From NCBI GenBank assembly GCA_946811185.2, contig OX328107.1, positions 9,327,565-9,391,564 of the forward strand: a stretch of 64,000 bases of DNA, written 5' to 3'. The DNA comes from Hippopus hippopus (taxonomy: Eukaryota; Mollusca; Bivalvia; Cardiida; Cardiidae). Both the position numbers and the translations under genes were made by a program. Positions 11,263 through 22,289 of the stretch are shown one piece after another (position 1 is the stretch's first letter; the number at the start of each line of letters is the position of its first letter). A model generated the notes under the pieces. It did not search any database. It saw only the letters and a list, made by a program, of their open reading frames with translations, and was not told the origin of the DNA.

Positions 11263-11972
11263 CTATGCTCTGTGAGAAGGCGGTTTAATGCAGCTATAAA
11301 AAGTATCGACCTATGTCAGCCTGTGCAGTCCGCTCAGGTTGAAATGGGTCGAAACTTTTTGAATTTTGTAAATTTTACACATGTTAAAGGATCATTCTAT
11401 CTCCAGATTCAGTCAATTGTCAGACATGGATTTTAACAGATGGATTTTAAGGATCCCTTATTAACCTTCGTGCTACCGACACATTTCCCAACTTAATCAT
11501 ACAAAGTGAGGTCCGTCTGGACCCCAGTCATAAACTTGAATCATTCCCGATTTCTTGTGTACAAATGTTCAGAATATTATTTGTGTAAGTTCAGTAACTG
11601 AAAATCAACTACTCCTGGTATTATCTATTGACTGTTCTGTCAAGGGAAAACAACTGAAATATGTGAGTATGAGGTTAGTATCACATGCGTGATATATACA
11701 ATAATAATGATATTGCCTGGGGTCCGCACGAACCCCAACAGATTTTGGGTTCTATATTCCACTCACTCTGAAGCCACCAAAGTTTCTATGTAAGTTCAGG
11801 CTATAGAATAGGTTTAGTAACAAACTCCTAAAATGACAGTTCCCTGCAGCTTCAACTTTTGTATCATAGACAAACAGAGAACCATGTGGGATCCACACGG
11901 TATGATTATGATCACTTGCTTGGTGTAATTCACCCTGGATATGCATTAAACTTCCTTTTGGCCAGAGCTCAT
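11263..11972. mobile_element. GTCAGCCTG foldback element, interrupted
   Basis: The left half runs to about 11460 (TATGCTCTGTGAGAAGG, hairpin, GGATTTTAAGGATCC). The right end lies at 11895-11972 (CACTTGCTTGG, GCATTAAACTTCC, CCAGAGCTCAT). The 430 bp between start with TTAACCTTCGTGCTACCGAC and carry GGTCCGTCTGGACC and GGGGTCCGCACGAACCCC palindromes. These suggest another TTAA-type insert whose right end I cannot place. Confidence 0.5.
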
Positions 11973-12039
11973 ATTCTTTTTTCTACATTTGATACAGGAT
12001 ATGCCACTATCATCTCCCCTGAACTCTTACGTTCCTGAG

Positions 12040-12268
12040 TTAATTTTTTACCAGACGACAAAATTTTAGACTGTTCCAAATTGAAAGCCTTAGCAGACGA
12101 CAAAATCAAAATGACTCCAAAATTGAAATTTGTTTTGGGAAGGGTAGAAAACATTGTGGGAAAAGGAGAAAATGCTGGTTACTAGCATTTTCTCCTTTTC
12201 CCACAATGTTTTCAAAAGGCATCTTGCACAGAGTCGTGAAAACCAGGGATTGTTTGGTAAAGAGTTAA
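12040..12268. mobile_element. TTAA-229 palindromic element (type copy)
   Basis: TTAA at 12040-12043 and 12265-12268, 229 bp inclusive. The ends TTTTTACCAGACGACAAAAT and ATTGTTTGGTAAAGAG are inverted. The family consensus end is CCCTTTACCAAAC or CTCTTTACCAAAC. The centre is an almost loopless hairpin with arms of about 33 nt: GAAAACATTGTGGGAAAAGG through AATGCTGGTTA, then back through AGCATTTTCTCC to CACAATGTTTTC. No coding capacity. TTAA duplication with CCC/CTC ends is the piggyBac pattern, so a piggyBac-like transposase elsewhere is the likely mover (inference). Confidence 0.85.
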
Positions 12269-12329
12269 TAGAATTTACCAGCTCGGTTTGTAGAAATGGC
12301 CGAAATGATTTTGCTATTTTCTTTTAGGT

Positions 12330-12432
12330 CTACGGCCCCTCTCATATTAAAAGACGGAAGCTGCCGAGACTGGCCGAATAACCTTAACGAAAATGTCAAT
12401 GTTACACGATATTTACCAATGAGTTAGAGGTT
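12330..12432 (-). repeat. repeat segment shared with 5727-5825, opposite strand
   Basis: GTCTACGGCCCCTCTCATAT, AAGACGGAAGCTGCCGAGAC and TGTTACACGATATTTACC occur here, and their reverse complements occur in order near 5.7-5.8 kb. Unclassified. Confidence 0.65.
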
Positions 12433-12550
12433 ATTATCCTTAAAGCACATCCTACAAAAAATATGGGACAATGTAGATCCAAGTTTGGAACCCACATTCT
12501 TGCAATCGATGCTGTCCGCAACAGTTTACTCACTCAGTGCCAAAGTAAAT

Positions 12551-12812
12551 GAGCCATGCCCTGGCAAAAAGGGGACTTAATGCATCTCCTTGACGCATTA
12601 TATCAACCAAATGCTCATATAACTATGGGCCCATAAAATCCATTCTGTCCAACAACCGGCTGAATTATGGGGTAGAATGGTACTTTGACATGCAAACAAA
12701 GGACCAACAACGAAAAGTTTCGACCCAGGTCAGCCTGCGCAGACTACGCAGGCTGACCTGGGTCGATATTTTTCGCAAATGCATTAAGCCCCCTCTTTCC
12801 AGAGCATGGCAC
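12551..12812. mobile_element. GTCAGCCTG foldback element (best copy)
   Basis: Inverted ends GAGCCATGCCCTGGCAAAAA and TTTCCAGAGCATGGCACAT, each followed inward by GGGGACTTAATGCAT / ATGCATTAAGCCCCC. The hairpin near the right end is CGACCCAGGTCAGCCTGCGC facing GCAGGCTGACCTGGGTCG. About 262 bp, noncoding. Confidence 0.8.
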
Positions 12813-12904
12813 ATATAAACTTGATCTCTGTTGACGACTGAAAATAGAACCTTCTGGAACTCAGAAAGATTTTTTTTATTGTATATGGATGCAGACTTTT
12901 ATCG

Positions 12905-13390
12905 TATAAGCTTATAGATCGTCATCGTAGGTCAGTGAAGATTCAAGATCAGACTGCACTTTTTGTGTAGTCTGATTTTCAGCTCCACTGGCCAAAGGCC
13001 AGCGGGCTTATGTCATGGCCCGGTGTCCATCGTGCGTCCGTCCGTCCGTGCGTGCGTTAACTTTTATTTCAAGCATCTTCTTCTCTGAAACTACCCATCC
13101 AGTTTTGATGAAACTTCACAGAAATGATCCTGCCATGGTCCTCTTCAGAATTTCTTGAGAGAATTTGACTTCTTCAAAAACTCTGGTTGCCACGGCAACA
13201 ATACTGAAAAATATTGAATATCTTTGAAAATCTTCTTGTCTGAAACCATAAGGCCCATGACTGCAAAATTTGGCATGTAGCTTTATCTAATAGACCTCTC
13301 TTAAGTTTCCTAAGATTATATCCCTGGGGTCAAAAATGACCCCATCCCGGGGATCAAAGGTTTAACATGGGCTTATTTAGTTACTTTAAT
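12905..13390 (-). mobile_element. TTAA-GATC fragment joined to a reversed pearl-like fragment
   Basis: A hairpin half (AAGATCAGACTGCACTTTTT) runs directly into GCTCCACTGGCCAAAGGCCA, the reversed 3' end of the pearl-like family at 27321-28453. It continues through (GTCC)n/(GTGC)n, the 'tgaaacttcacagaaatgat' block, a GTTGCCACGGCAAC site (13186-13199) and GGGGTCAAAAATGACCCC. Only the 3' part of that element is present. Confidence 0.65.
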
Positions 13391-13834
13391 TTAAATAGTA
13401 ATCAAGGGAAATAACTCCCGTTATAAGAGGTAAAGTTTGTTACTATTCACCAACCCTTGATTAATATCAAACATGGAGTAATACATGATTGGTGTTAGGT
13501 ATTCACGTTTTTTGGATGAAAAGAGTTCTGTTTTTAGGGAGACTGATTTATTTTGATGCTAAAAATTATACTCACATGAGTGGAATATTTAATTTAAAGT
13601 AAGATTTCTAGCATTCAGTTTTTTTTTTTTTTTTTTTCATTCAGACCTTTACCTTTCATGCCAATAAATAAACCCGCTTGTATTCTATTCACAGACATTA
13701 TATTTGCATTTAAAAAGATATGACTTTTTCTTGGGGTGGGGGGGGGAGGTAATGTTTTCCAAGTAAGTTTATACCATACAGACTTTTTATGCTGTATATC
13801 TCTGTCAATGCCAATTAAGTGCATGATACATTTA
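13391..13834. other. no gene; homopolymer tracts
   Basis: AT-rich with a T run near 13619-13637 and a G run near 13736-13747. The small open frames on both strands across these tracts look spurious. Confidence 0.4.
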
Positions 13835-14057
13835 TTTTACTCTCTAAGAAACGACAATTTTTTTTTACTAGACCAAATTAACAGCCATTGCAAAAGACAA
13901 ATAGAATGCAGCTTAAAGGATTATTTCTGTCTTTGATGGGGTAGGAAACATTGTGGGGAAAGGAGAAAATACAACATGTTCTCCTTTTCCCACAATGTTT
14001 ACGACAGCCTTCTCTTTCAGGGTCATTAACACTTCGATTTGTGTGGTAAAGGGTTAA
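13835..14057. mobile_element. TTAA-229 element, shortened hairpin
   Basis: Left arm CTCTCTAAGAAACGACAATT, right end GTGTGGTAAAGGGTTAA. The hairpin has lost its GCTGGTTACCAGC apex (GGAGAAAATACAACATGTTCTCC remains). Confidence 0.7.
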
Positions 14058-14450
14058 AAAGCCAGTGGAGCGATACGGGGCCATCATTGCCCTCTTGTTT
14101 TGTATATCTTCTCGTCGGTCCCCGCTTTTGTCTATGGCGCAGACACGGCTAAATATGTTCAGCCGAAGTGTAAAGGGACATCACGACAATGCTGTATAAA
14201 TACGACAACTGATGGCCTGTGAGACACTTGGCAAGCAACAGAAAAGCTTCCACCATTATTGAAGTCTATACTGTTATCAACGGCGACAAAGTAACTTCGA
14301 AATATTCAGGTCAGGCTGTTTATCTTTCTTTCATAAACTAATAATAGCATCCAAAAGTAAAAAAAAGCGGTTGTTATAATGCATTTTAAATTAGAATATA
14401 TCATTTAAAAGTATGGAAATTATTGCGAAGAAGACAGTCTGTTATTGTAC

Positions 14451-14590
14451 GGTCGGTCCAAGTGTTAGTTGCTGGTAGAGAAATTAATTTCAAAACTAGG
14501 TTAAAACCTACCAGGTGATTCTATTTTTTGTTTACTTTTGCCTGATTTTAAAATTCTTTTTTCTGTCAGCGACTAACACTTGGACCGACC
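14451..14590. mobile_element. 140-bp MITE with GGTCGGTCC ends
   Basis: Inverted ends of about 24 bp: GGTCGGTCCAAGTGTTAGTT at left and AACACTTGGACCGACC at right, the outer 19 bases perfect. Interior noncoding. Flanks TGTAC and ATATA give no clear target duplication. Only copy in the window. Confidence 0.65.
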
Positions 14591-14739
14591 ATATATTAAT
14601 AGATTGTCATCTTCACAATATTTTCCAAACTTTTAAATGGTATGATTTAAATTTAAATACATTTTAACACTTGCTTTGATATTGGGCCTTTTATTAATCC
14701 CGTTCAAGCGAGCCCTTAATATTTTTCGAAATCGATAAA

Positions 14740-14940
14740 TCTAAGCGCGATAAATCTAAGCGCGGATCACTGACCTTCTGCGGACAATGCAGATCAAGAT
14801 CAGACTGCACAGAACGTGCAGTCTAATCTTGGATCTACAGTGTCCGATTAGGAGATATTTTTCTCCAAAAAATAAGTTTGAAATAAGATTTTTCGAATTT
14901 TTACTATCGGCTTGAACGTTTTATTTAACTTGTTTAACAA
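14740..14940. mobile_element. TTAA-GATC palindromic element, outer ends lost
   Basis: AAATCTAAGCGCGGATCACTG, the hairpin (GATCAGACTGCACAGAACG facing CGTGCAGTCTAATC) and TTTATTTAACTTGTTTAAC. The last block is the uninserted version of the site used by the nested insertion at 60198. Confidence 0.7.
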
Positions 14941-16284
14941 CTCCATGACAAGCTTTTCGCTCAGTAACGTTATATGGATCTTTATAATGCCATTACGGTA
15001 TCATTAAGTCAGGACTAAAGTTCACTGGAATATGAGGTATGGCAAAATCGTAATAAGAAATAAGCAAAGAAGACAGAAAAAGCAACATGTGAAGTTTGTC
15101 CCAGGAATTCGCGAACTTTTATTATTACATCTTGTTCTGACGTTGGAATGACATGAAAAATCGTTACAATGTCCAACAGTTATATTTGAATATTTTCATT
15201 TGCTAAGTAATTTAGAAACAAGTCTAAAACCAGCCGATATTTATATTCCGGTTAGAGTGGGTCGGCGCACGACGAAATTGAAATAAAATATTTCATACAA
15301 GTATTATGAATAGCCGTTGCTCCTTCGTTAGAGGTAGTATAAATACAAAAATTATATTGACTTAAACGTCATGATTTGGCGTGTAAACGCACAAAGTTTC
15401 ATATATTTTCATCTTTAAATCAGCCAAAAAAAACCGAGTTTATTGTCCTTTTCCCGTGATATAAGCAATGTTCGCGATTTTCTGGGACGACCCTCGTATT
15501 TGAAGTTTCTTCAAAATTCAACCATACACTCGGTAAAACTTCTAACCGGCCACTTTAGTTTCTAATGTAAATTTGACCAAGTAATAGACAGGTTAATAAA
15601 TACAAATTGCAACATATATCTGGACGTTAAACATGGTTTTGTAATGAAAAGATTCTCGATTTTTCCAACAGAAGGCATCTCTTTTTCATTACGGGGAAAG
15701 CGCATTGTTTGCGCATGCGTGGTATATATCGGCCAAAATGGGTTAAAAAGAGAATAATTAATTACTGAAATTTTGTCAGCAATAAGAAAAACATGAAAAA
15801 ATTTTTCTGCACAAAAATATAAACTGAGGGAAAGAACCTTAAGTTTTCAAAAAAATGATATTTCAATTTTCAATGTTCAGTGAATGAATGTTAACTAAGT
15901 TCCTTTCAAAAGTACAAGTCATAAAAATTCTTTTCAGACAGAGGGTGAAGTGTGCACTAACACTGATAAATTATTCTCCAAAAAATCAAGCCAAATGAAT
16001 TGTCTCTTTTCTGGATAGCGGATGCCAAAAAAAGTCCACGGGGATTTCCAGCTTAAAAGTGGCCGTATGGAATTTTTGTTTAGTGTATTTCATTGCAGTG
16101 TGTCAAAACAAAAACCACGTGATTGTCCCATATGTATTATAGAACCATTACGACTTTTTTCTATCTTACACATGTAATAGATAAGACTTCGTGACGTCAA
16201 TTCTTAAAGCATCGTACCCGCGATAAATTGTTCAGGTCGGTTCAACTGTGGGAGTTAACGATTGTGGCAAAGCTAGGGTTCATT
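14941..16284. other. no recognisable feature
   Basis: About 1.3 kb of AT-rich sequence with stops in every frame. I see no repeat ends. A TGACGTCA at 16192-16199 is noted in findings. Confidence 0.4.
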
Positions 16285-16520
16285 TCGTTTTTATCCCTGA
16301 GGCTGCCAAGCGCTATTCACTGATCTTTTTCGCCCTTTTTTTTCACCCTTTGTATTCTCGTAAGAATGGTACAATATGAACAACACAGAACGTGCAGTCA
16401 GATCTTGGAGCTACACTGTCCGATAAGGAGATGTCTTTCTCTAAAGAATAGGCTTGTAATAGAATCATTCGGATTTAAAATTACTATCAGCTTGAAAGTT
16501 TCATTTGACTTATTTATCAG
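16285..16520. mobile_element. TTAA-GATC element with an internal replacement
   Basis: Left part ATCCCTGAGGCTGCCAAGCG, right part TTATCAGGATAAGGGTTG. The left hairpin arm is replaced by TTCACCCTTTGTATTCTCGT...GAATGGTACAATATGAA. Nearly the same 45-bp stretch recurs at 17236-17280, which suggests conversion or insertion. Confidence 0.6.
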
Positions 16521-16847
16521 GATAAGGGTTGAAACTAAAAAGCCTAGTTATTTGTCAGCTTCTTTGAAATCTTTTAGAACTATATCGAACATACGCGTCT
16601 TCAAAAGCAATAGTTCGGTTTCATTCATGAATATGCATAACTGTGGATTTCGCATAAACTTAAGAACTACTCATTATAAACTGAATTCTTTAGATCTTGT
16701 TGTGTGATATAAAGATTCTGACATCAGTTGGCTTTTGAACAAAATTTTGTTTAACTCGTCTTAAAAATGTCGTCAAGCTTGCCAAAGTGCTCGCTCAATG
16801 ACGGTTTTCTGGAATCGTTTAACAAAATCTTATCTCAGACGATAACT

Positions 16848-16990
16848 TTGCCAGATCATATAGATACACATGAAAAATACTGATATAAAATATATATGGA
16901 CAAAAATCAAACGACAAATTTTGCCAGATCATATAGATACACATACAACTACCAATTACTATAAAACAGATATGGACAAAAAATAAAGTG
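16848..16990. repeat. 73-bp tandem duplication
   Basis: TTGCCAGATCATATAGATAC occurs at 16848 and 16921, each followed by a similar AT-rich stretch ending in 'tatggacaaaaa'. Confidence 0.7.
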
Positions 16991-17396
16991 TATCGGTGTG
17001 TAGATATAATCTACAGATTGTCGTAAATCAGTCAAAATTTCTACATGAGCGCAGCGTACAATAATGGAGGATGATCAATAATATAAAAAATCTGATATTA
17101 AAAATCTGTGACTAGAATGGAGTGTGATGCGGTTGAAAAAACGAGTCCAAAGGAACCGCATCAAACCCCATTCGAGTGACAGTTTTTTTAATTTCACACA
17201 CAACCAGTTGATTATCCTATTTATCATATTCCTAATTCACCCTTTGTATTCTCATAAGAATGGTACAATATGAAAAACACAGGAAAAAAGTAGTTCCAGC
17301 AAACATTCTAAAACTATATCGTCACTAGTGATGATACCATATTTATCATCACTAGTAGTATTATTCACTGTGAAATTCCAGTAATTCACTGAAAAA

Positions 17397-18850
17397 AATA
17401 TAATAAAAAAAATTATTGAACGACTCTCGGGAAAATTTATTGAGCGAGCCTTTAGCGAGCTAAATAACTTATTTTCTTGACGATTCTAATAGAATTTTAT
17501 CTTATCTTATGACGAATGTCATATTCTTTTTATCACAAAACGATATTTCACAAATCATAGACAAGAAGATGCAAAACCATCTATAGCTGCACCAGCGGTA
17601 ATATCCATAAAATCCCATTCACTTCTATGAAATACGTACAAAATGACGTCAAAAATGACGTCACACAATTGTGATATTAAACATACATGTATGAGATAAG
17701 GAAGTTCGTAATGGGTATATTACACTGAAAACAAGGGAGGTTATGTGATAAATACAGAATAGTATGCTGTAGTGACTTTTCTGGTGCTTGTATTTACTTC
17801 GAGCAGCGTGAGAAAATTTGGTATCGCGCGAGACCGAAGGTCGAACGAAATGCAAAATTTTCTTACGCAGCAAGAAGTAAATACAAGCACCAGGAAAGTC
17901 ACTACAGCACAATATTCCTTTTATTGTATACCTACAGTTTTTTAACGACAAAATATTACAAAGTATTGACATTTTATTCGAAAACGGTGAGCAATATAAA
18001 ACAAATAGTTGTGTAGTAGCCAGTAACTTCGTTTTTATGAATGGCGGATGAATATTAATAACAGTGTAAAATTGTCACCAATGTACTTGCAAATGAATAC
18101 ATACGTATACTGCACGTGAGTTACGCCATTATGACGTCATCATACCATATTTGGAACCGTATTTCACACTGTGTAGATACGGATTTTTCTTTCTGTCCTG
18201 TGTGATATTTCATCCGCGTGCGACGCAGGTATTTTCTCCGGAAAACTTTCAGGTATATAATAAAAAAATTTATTAAACGAATCTTGGTAAAATATTATTA
18301 AGCGAGCCTTTGGAGAGCTAAATACTTTTTTTTCTTGACGAGTTTAATAGAAATTTATCTTACATGCCAACGAATGTCGTATTCTTTTTATCATATAACG
18401 ATATTTTACAAATTATAGATGCAAAACTATACATGCACGTAAGGCAATATCCATGATACCCATTAAAATTCTATGAAAAACGTACAAAATGGTGTCAAAA
18501 ATGACGTCACACAATTGTAATATCAAACGTGTATTAGATACGAAAATTTGCGATTGGTATATTACACAAAATATGTTATTAAGCAAGCCTCTGTCGATCT
18601 CTATAACACTTTTGTTGGCTAGGTCAATAAACTTTTTTTCTCAAAAGCAAGCTAATGTCAGTTTCCTTCTATCATTTAACGATGTCTTGCAAAGTATAGG
18701 CAAGAATATGCACCACAAAATCCGATTCATTTCTCTAAAAAGAAGAACATCACATCTGGCCTCACAAATCTCATAACAAACGTGTGTAAGATAAGAAAAT
18801 TCTTAATGGGTACATTACAAAGCAAACAAGGGAGGTTATGTGATAAATTA
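17397..18850 (+). repeat. three diverged copies of one repeat carrying TGACGTCA
   Basis: Segments at about 17397-17755, 18252-18560 and 18565-18850 share ordered blocks: GAGCGAGCCTTTAGCGAGCT, TTCTTGACGATT, TTCTTTTTATCA, AACGATATTT, and a closing GGAGGTTATGTGATAAAT (first and third copies). The first two carry TGACGTCACACAATTG. A related boundary motif (GTTTTATGTGATAAA) closes the element at 36324-36811. Class unknown. Confidence 0.6.
17767..17918. repeat. long inverted repeat (hairpin)
   Basis: TGCTGTAGTGACTTTTCTGG near 17770 faces CCAGGAAAGTCACTACAGCA near 17890-17910. The pairing continues inward through GTGCTTGTATTTACTTC and AAATTTT/AAAATTTT to a loop containing GGTATCGCGCGAGACCGAAG. It sits between repeat copies. 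Confidence 0.75.
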
Positions 18851-18916
18851 GTATTTTTAGTATTCCAGTTTTTTCTAATGTTGGAACACATGACTGGATG
18901 CTTTTTATATACCAGG

Positions 18917-19126
18917 ATGAAAAAGTTCGTGTTGGTGTTTGTGTTGCTGGTGATAATGGACTGCAGAAGTTTAACCTTAGAGGCAACACCTAATACAAAC
19001 AAGCTGCGTGGGCAAACTGCGTTGGCAATTGGAAGAAGGAGGAGAGATTTCCCAGAAATGCAAGGCCAACTTGAGGTAATGGTTAAAGGTCCTCCAGGGA
19101 TTAGAACAAGTGTTGAAAGGGACTAG
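18917..19126 (+). CDS. putative secreted peptide precursor (neuropeptide-like)
   Basis: A 69-residue frame. The ATG at 18917 is chosen over earlier in-frame codons because it begins a clean signal peptide (MKKFVLVFVLLVIMDC), and because the upstream codons lie in or next to the repeat ending near 18850. After the signal comes a segment ending ALAIGRRRRDF. Gly followed by four Arg is the layout of a prohormone convertase site with C-terminal amidation, as in neuropeptide precursors. The remainder (QGQLEVMVKGPPGIRTSVERD) has no cysteines and no known domain. ATATACCAG just before the ATG could be a splice acceptor. AATAAA signals follow at 19269 and 19313. Function not known; a chance frame is possible. 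Confidence 0.4.
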   Translation: MKKFVLVFVLLVIMDCRSLTLEATPNTNKLRGQTALAIGRRRRDFPEMQGQLEVMVKGPPGIRTSVERD

Positions 19127-19268
19127 ACTTGAACTGATTAGTCCAACTCTGTGATAGTGGCTACAGTAGAAAAGTAGTGTCGAGATCATTCAAATGGACA
19201 TGGGAAGAAAATCTGCATATACCTATCTTTTTCAATTCGCGATTTTTACATGTCAAAACATTGGATTA

Positions 19269-19318
19269 AATAAAATCATTTCGATATTGAAAACTACATA
19301 TTTGTCTCTTCGAATAAA
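19269..19318 (+). promoter_or_regulatory. candidate polyadenylation signals
   Basis: AATAAA at 19269-19274 and again at 19313-19318, about 145 and 190 bp past the stop of the peptide ORF at 18917. The hexamer is common in AT-rich DNA, so this is supportive only. Confidence 0.3.
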
Positions 19319-19897
19319 CGAAACAGATTAGACAAGCAGGTGCTGTTTTCTTTTTCTTTCCTTTCTAGCTCATCCAATCACGAGGTCTACAAGGTGAGCT
19401 TATGTGATCACTAACTGTCTGTGCTCCTGCCCTGGTGTTCTCAAGTGTTACCATCTTTACAGAAAATATGTCTTCTTTTCTAAAACCAATTGGTCTATTT
19501 AAAAGGCTGATATTTTGTATGAGGTATTATAGATTATAGATAAATGAATTCTATTCGACTTACAAAATCAAAGGAAAGGTACCAATTATTATAATGATCC
19601 TCAAACAAGGCCGTTTACATTAAGTTCCTTTGATTAAAAATGGTTATGCGATAGTCGAGACATCTTCGCCAGTCAAAGGTGACGATCACTACAGTGCTCT
19701 AATCACCCTTGGCTGTTCGACTCGAAATTTGTAATTCCCGCCATATGCTTAATAATTGGTTGCAGTTTGTTCTGAAAGCACCAGTTAAATAGCACGTTAC
19801 GTTTGCTTTCTGTCACCAGACATAAATAAATGGCCACCGCAAGAGGGAATTGTCGGATATGCTTGTAATCATATAGACAAGCAATATTTACTTCAAA

Positions 19898-20083
19898 GTC
19901 CGTATTCACCAGCCATTCTTAAGAACACCCTTAGTCTTATTTTCAAGATTTTTTTTTAAATTTGAAAGTAACACAACTTCTGATTGGCTAAACCAAATGG
20001 TTTAGCCAATCAGAAGGCGTGTTACTTTCTAAATCTAGAATAAGACAAAGAATATTCTCAAGGATGGTTGGTGAATACGGACC
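19898..20083. mobile_element. CCAAT-foldback element (short copy)
   Basis: Ends GTCCGTATTCACCAGCC and GGTTGGTGAATACGGAC are inverted and nearly perfect. The core is TTCTGATTGGCTAAACCAAA facing TGGTTTAGCCAATCAGAA. About 186 bp. The GTATTCACC ends match those of the element at 5567. Confidence 0.8.
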
Positions 20084-20169
20084 CAGCTTTAATTTATACC
20101 AATTAAACGTATAGATCTGATATCATTATGAGTCTTACAATATGTTGCAGTGCTGTCTGTCAGAACCTA

Positions 20170-20245
20170 AGTCACTGGCAGAAAAATGAACTGTAAAACT
20201 GAAATTAAAGCCGCCAACTTAAATTATTGTTCTGCCAGTGACTGA
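20170..20245. repeat. short inverted repeat
   Basis: AGTCACTGGCAGAA at about 20171 faces TTCTGCCAGTGACT at about 20229, with a 45-bp noncoding spacer. Confidence 0.6.
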
Positions 20246-20567
20246 AACTTTGAATAACCGTACTTTGACAGATCATCAGACTCATAATCAACGCTATATG
20301 TTTCAATGAAATAGATAGAATGTTAACATGTTTCACTCAAAGAATGGATTAAATGTGGCAGCTATTGGATCTAGCCGTTTAAGGGTTGAAACGAAGTTTA
20401 TAAAGGATATACTTTAAATAGATCTAAAACTGTTCTGAGCCAAGTTTATTATAGTATGTTACTTGATTTGTCAGTACCTAACGTACCATAACAATTGGTA
20501 TTCACGTGTAAGGTGCAAATGCGGCAAGTGTCCTTTAATTTATGTTGTTTGTTTGATTGTCATGTGG

Positions 20568-20740
20568 TTAACCCTTTACCAAACACTGGTGTTTTCATGA
20601 CCCTGAAAGAAAAGCTTTTTCTGATAACAACCATTTTCTAGTTTGTCCACGATGACTTTTACACTTTCAAACACAAACCCCATCATTTCAGCAACATTTG
20701 ATTTGTGGTCTGCAAATTGTTCCGATATGGACTTGTCCAA
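20568..20740. mobile_element. TTAA-229 related fragment without hairpin
   Basis: TTAACCCTTTACCAAACACT and a flank-like CATGACCCTGAAAGAAAAGC at left; GTGGTCTGCAAATTG at the other side. The central hairpin is absent. An 82-codon minus frame crosses it and runs to 20824, but has no recognised domain. Confidence 0.5.
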
Positions 20741-20824
20741 AATTTCGTCATTTGGTGGAGAGTTCACGCCATTTCCAACAGTACTTCTGGTACATGTTTC
20801 AATGTATCCCTGAATCATTGACAC

Positions 20825-21283
20825 ACATTTTCAGGCCACTTGTCCCTTTCAAAAGTTGAAAGAATGCTCAGTGAAAATGTAGGAAATAATTTTGTAGCAG
20901 TTACTAGCATCAACCATCATAAAACATTCAAGTTTTGTTTGGCATACATCCCCTTGGCTACAAGCCCTGTGCATAAGCGACTGAACTACTAAAGTACCTC
21001 TCCGTGCGAACAGTCTGTATAACCTGTCAATTAAAGTAGTCTAAGCTATCCTTGTATAATGTGTCTCAGGACATACAGTGGTCTGTTCAAAGGTACATCA
21101 AGAAACCTATAATCCCCATTACACCAAACTCGTTCTATCTACGATAGATCGAAAAAGATCTAGCTTAATGGTCTCAAACTATGCGCAGAGTTGACACAGT
21201 AGCAACGTTTTAACGTCTGTTTACGAACTTTTCAGATGGACTCTGACGGACTCGTTCGAGATAGATTGCAACCCGTTCAAAGA
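20825..21283. other. no recognisable feature
   Basis: AT-rich spacer before the mariner at 21284. Nothing gene-like. Confidence 0.4.
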
Positions 21284-22289
21284 TACGAGGGGTGATCATA
21301 AGGATCGTGGACCACCTCGTTATTTTAAAAACTACTTCACGTAGGATAACGAAAAATTGCACAGATGAGCATTAATTATCTGGTAACCGACTTAAGCTTT
21401 CAAATGTCGTCTTATTTAAATAGGTAAAGTGTGACGTAATTTTAATGACGTCATATACTGCATTAGTGGTCCAAAATGTCGGACGACGTTTATCATAAAG
21501 TGTAATCATAAAGTTCTACTTCAAACTCGGACAGTATTTATCAGAAATCAAAACCGATTTAGAAAAAGATTAAGAGGAATCTGCACTCAAGAAATCTGAT
21601 ATGAGTAAATGGATCGGACCAGTTTAGACATGAGTGCAATACTGTTAAAGATGACACTAAATATGGCCGTCCATCATTATCAGTCATTGACAAAATCATC
21701 ACAGATGTAGAGCAGCATGTAAAACGAGATCGCCGAGATTCTGTGAGGAAAATAGCTGACAAATTTAGCATTTCATATAAAAGTGCCAAGGAGATTTTGA
21801 CTGACAATCTTGGAATGTCGCGTGTTTGCATAAGGTGGGTACCTCGACTATTGACGCCCGAGCCAATGAGGGTTAGCGTCGAAATCTGTTAAGAAATTTG
21901 GGAACGCATTACGCTAGAGGAGTTAAACTTTACTGGTCCTATTGTAACATGCGATGAAACATAGGTACCCTTTAACGAGACTGAAACTAAACAACAAAAC
22001 AGCGAACAGAAACATTCAACATCGCCTTCCGTCTTTAAAGCCAAACTTTCTAAGTCCGTCGGTAAAGTTATGTGCATCATATTTTTCTATAGACCTTTTT
22101 TCTTCTAAATCATATTGTATCTATACATACAACAGTCAATGCTGAGTTTTATGCCCACATTATTAAAAGAAATTTCACAAACACCATACGAAAACAAGAG
22201 GGCCATGATGGCCCTGGATCGCTCACCTCAGTCAATAGGCGAAATTTCACTCCACGTGCAAAATTCAATTTCTGACCAATTGTCAGGTC

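Noticed and set aside
20576..20824. 82-codon minus-strand frame
   Set aside because: More than half of it lies in a TTAA-229-like fragment. No domain or splice signals.
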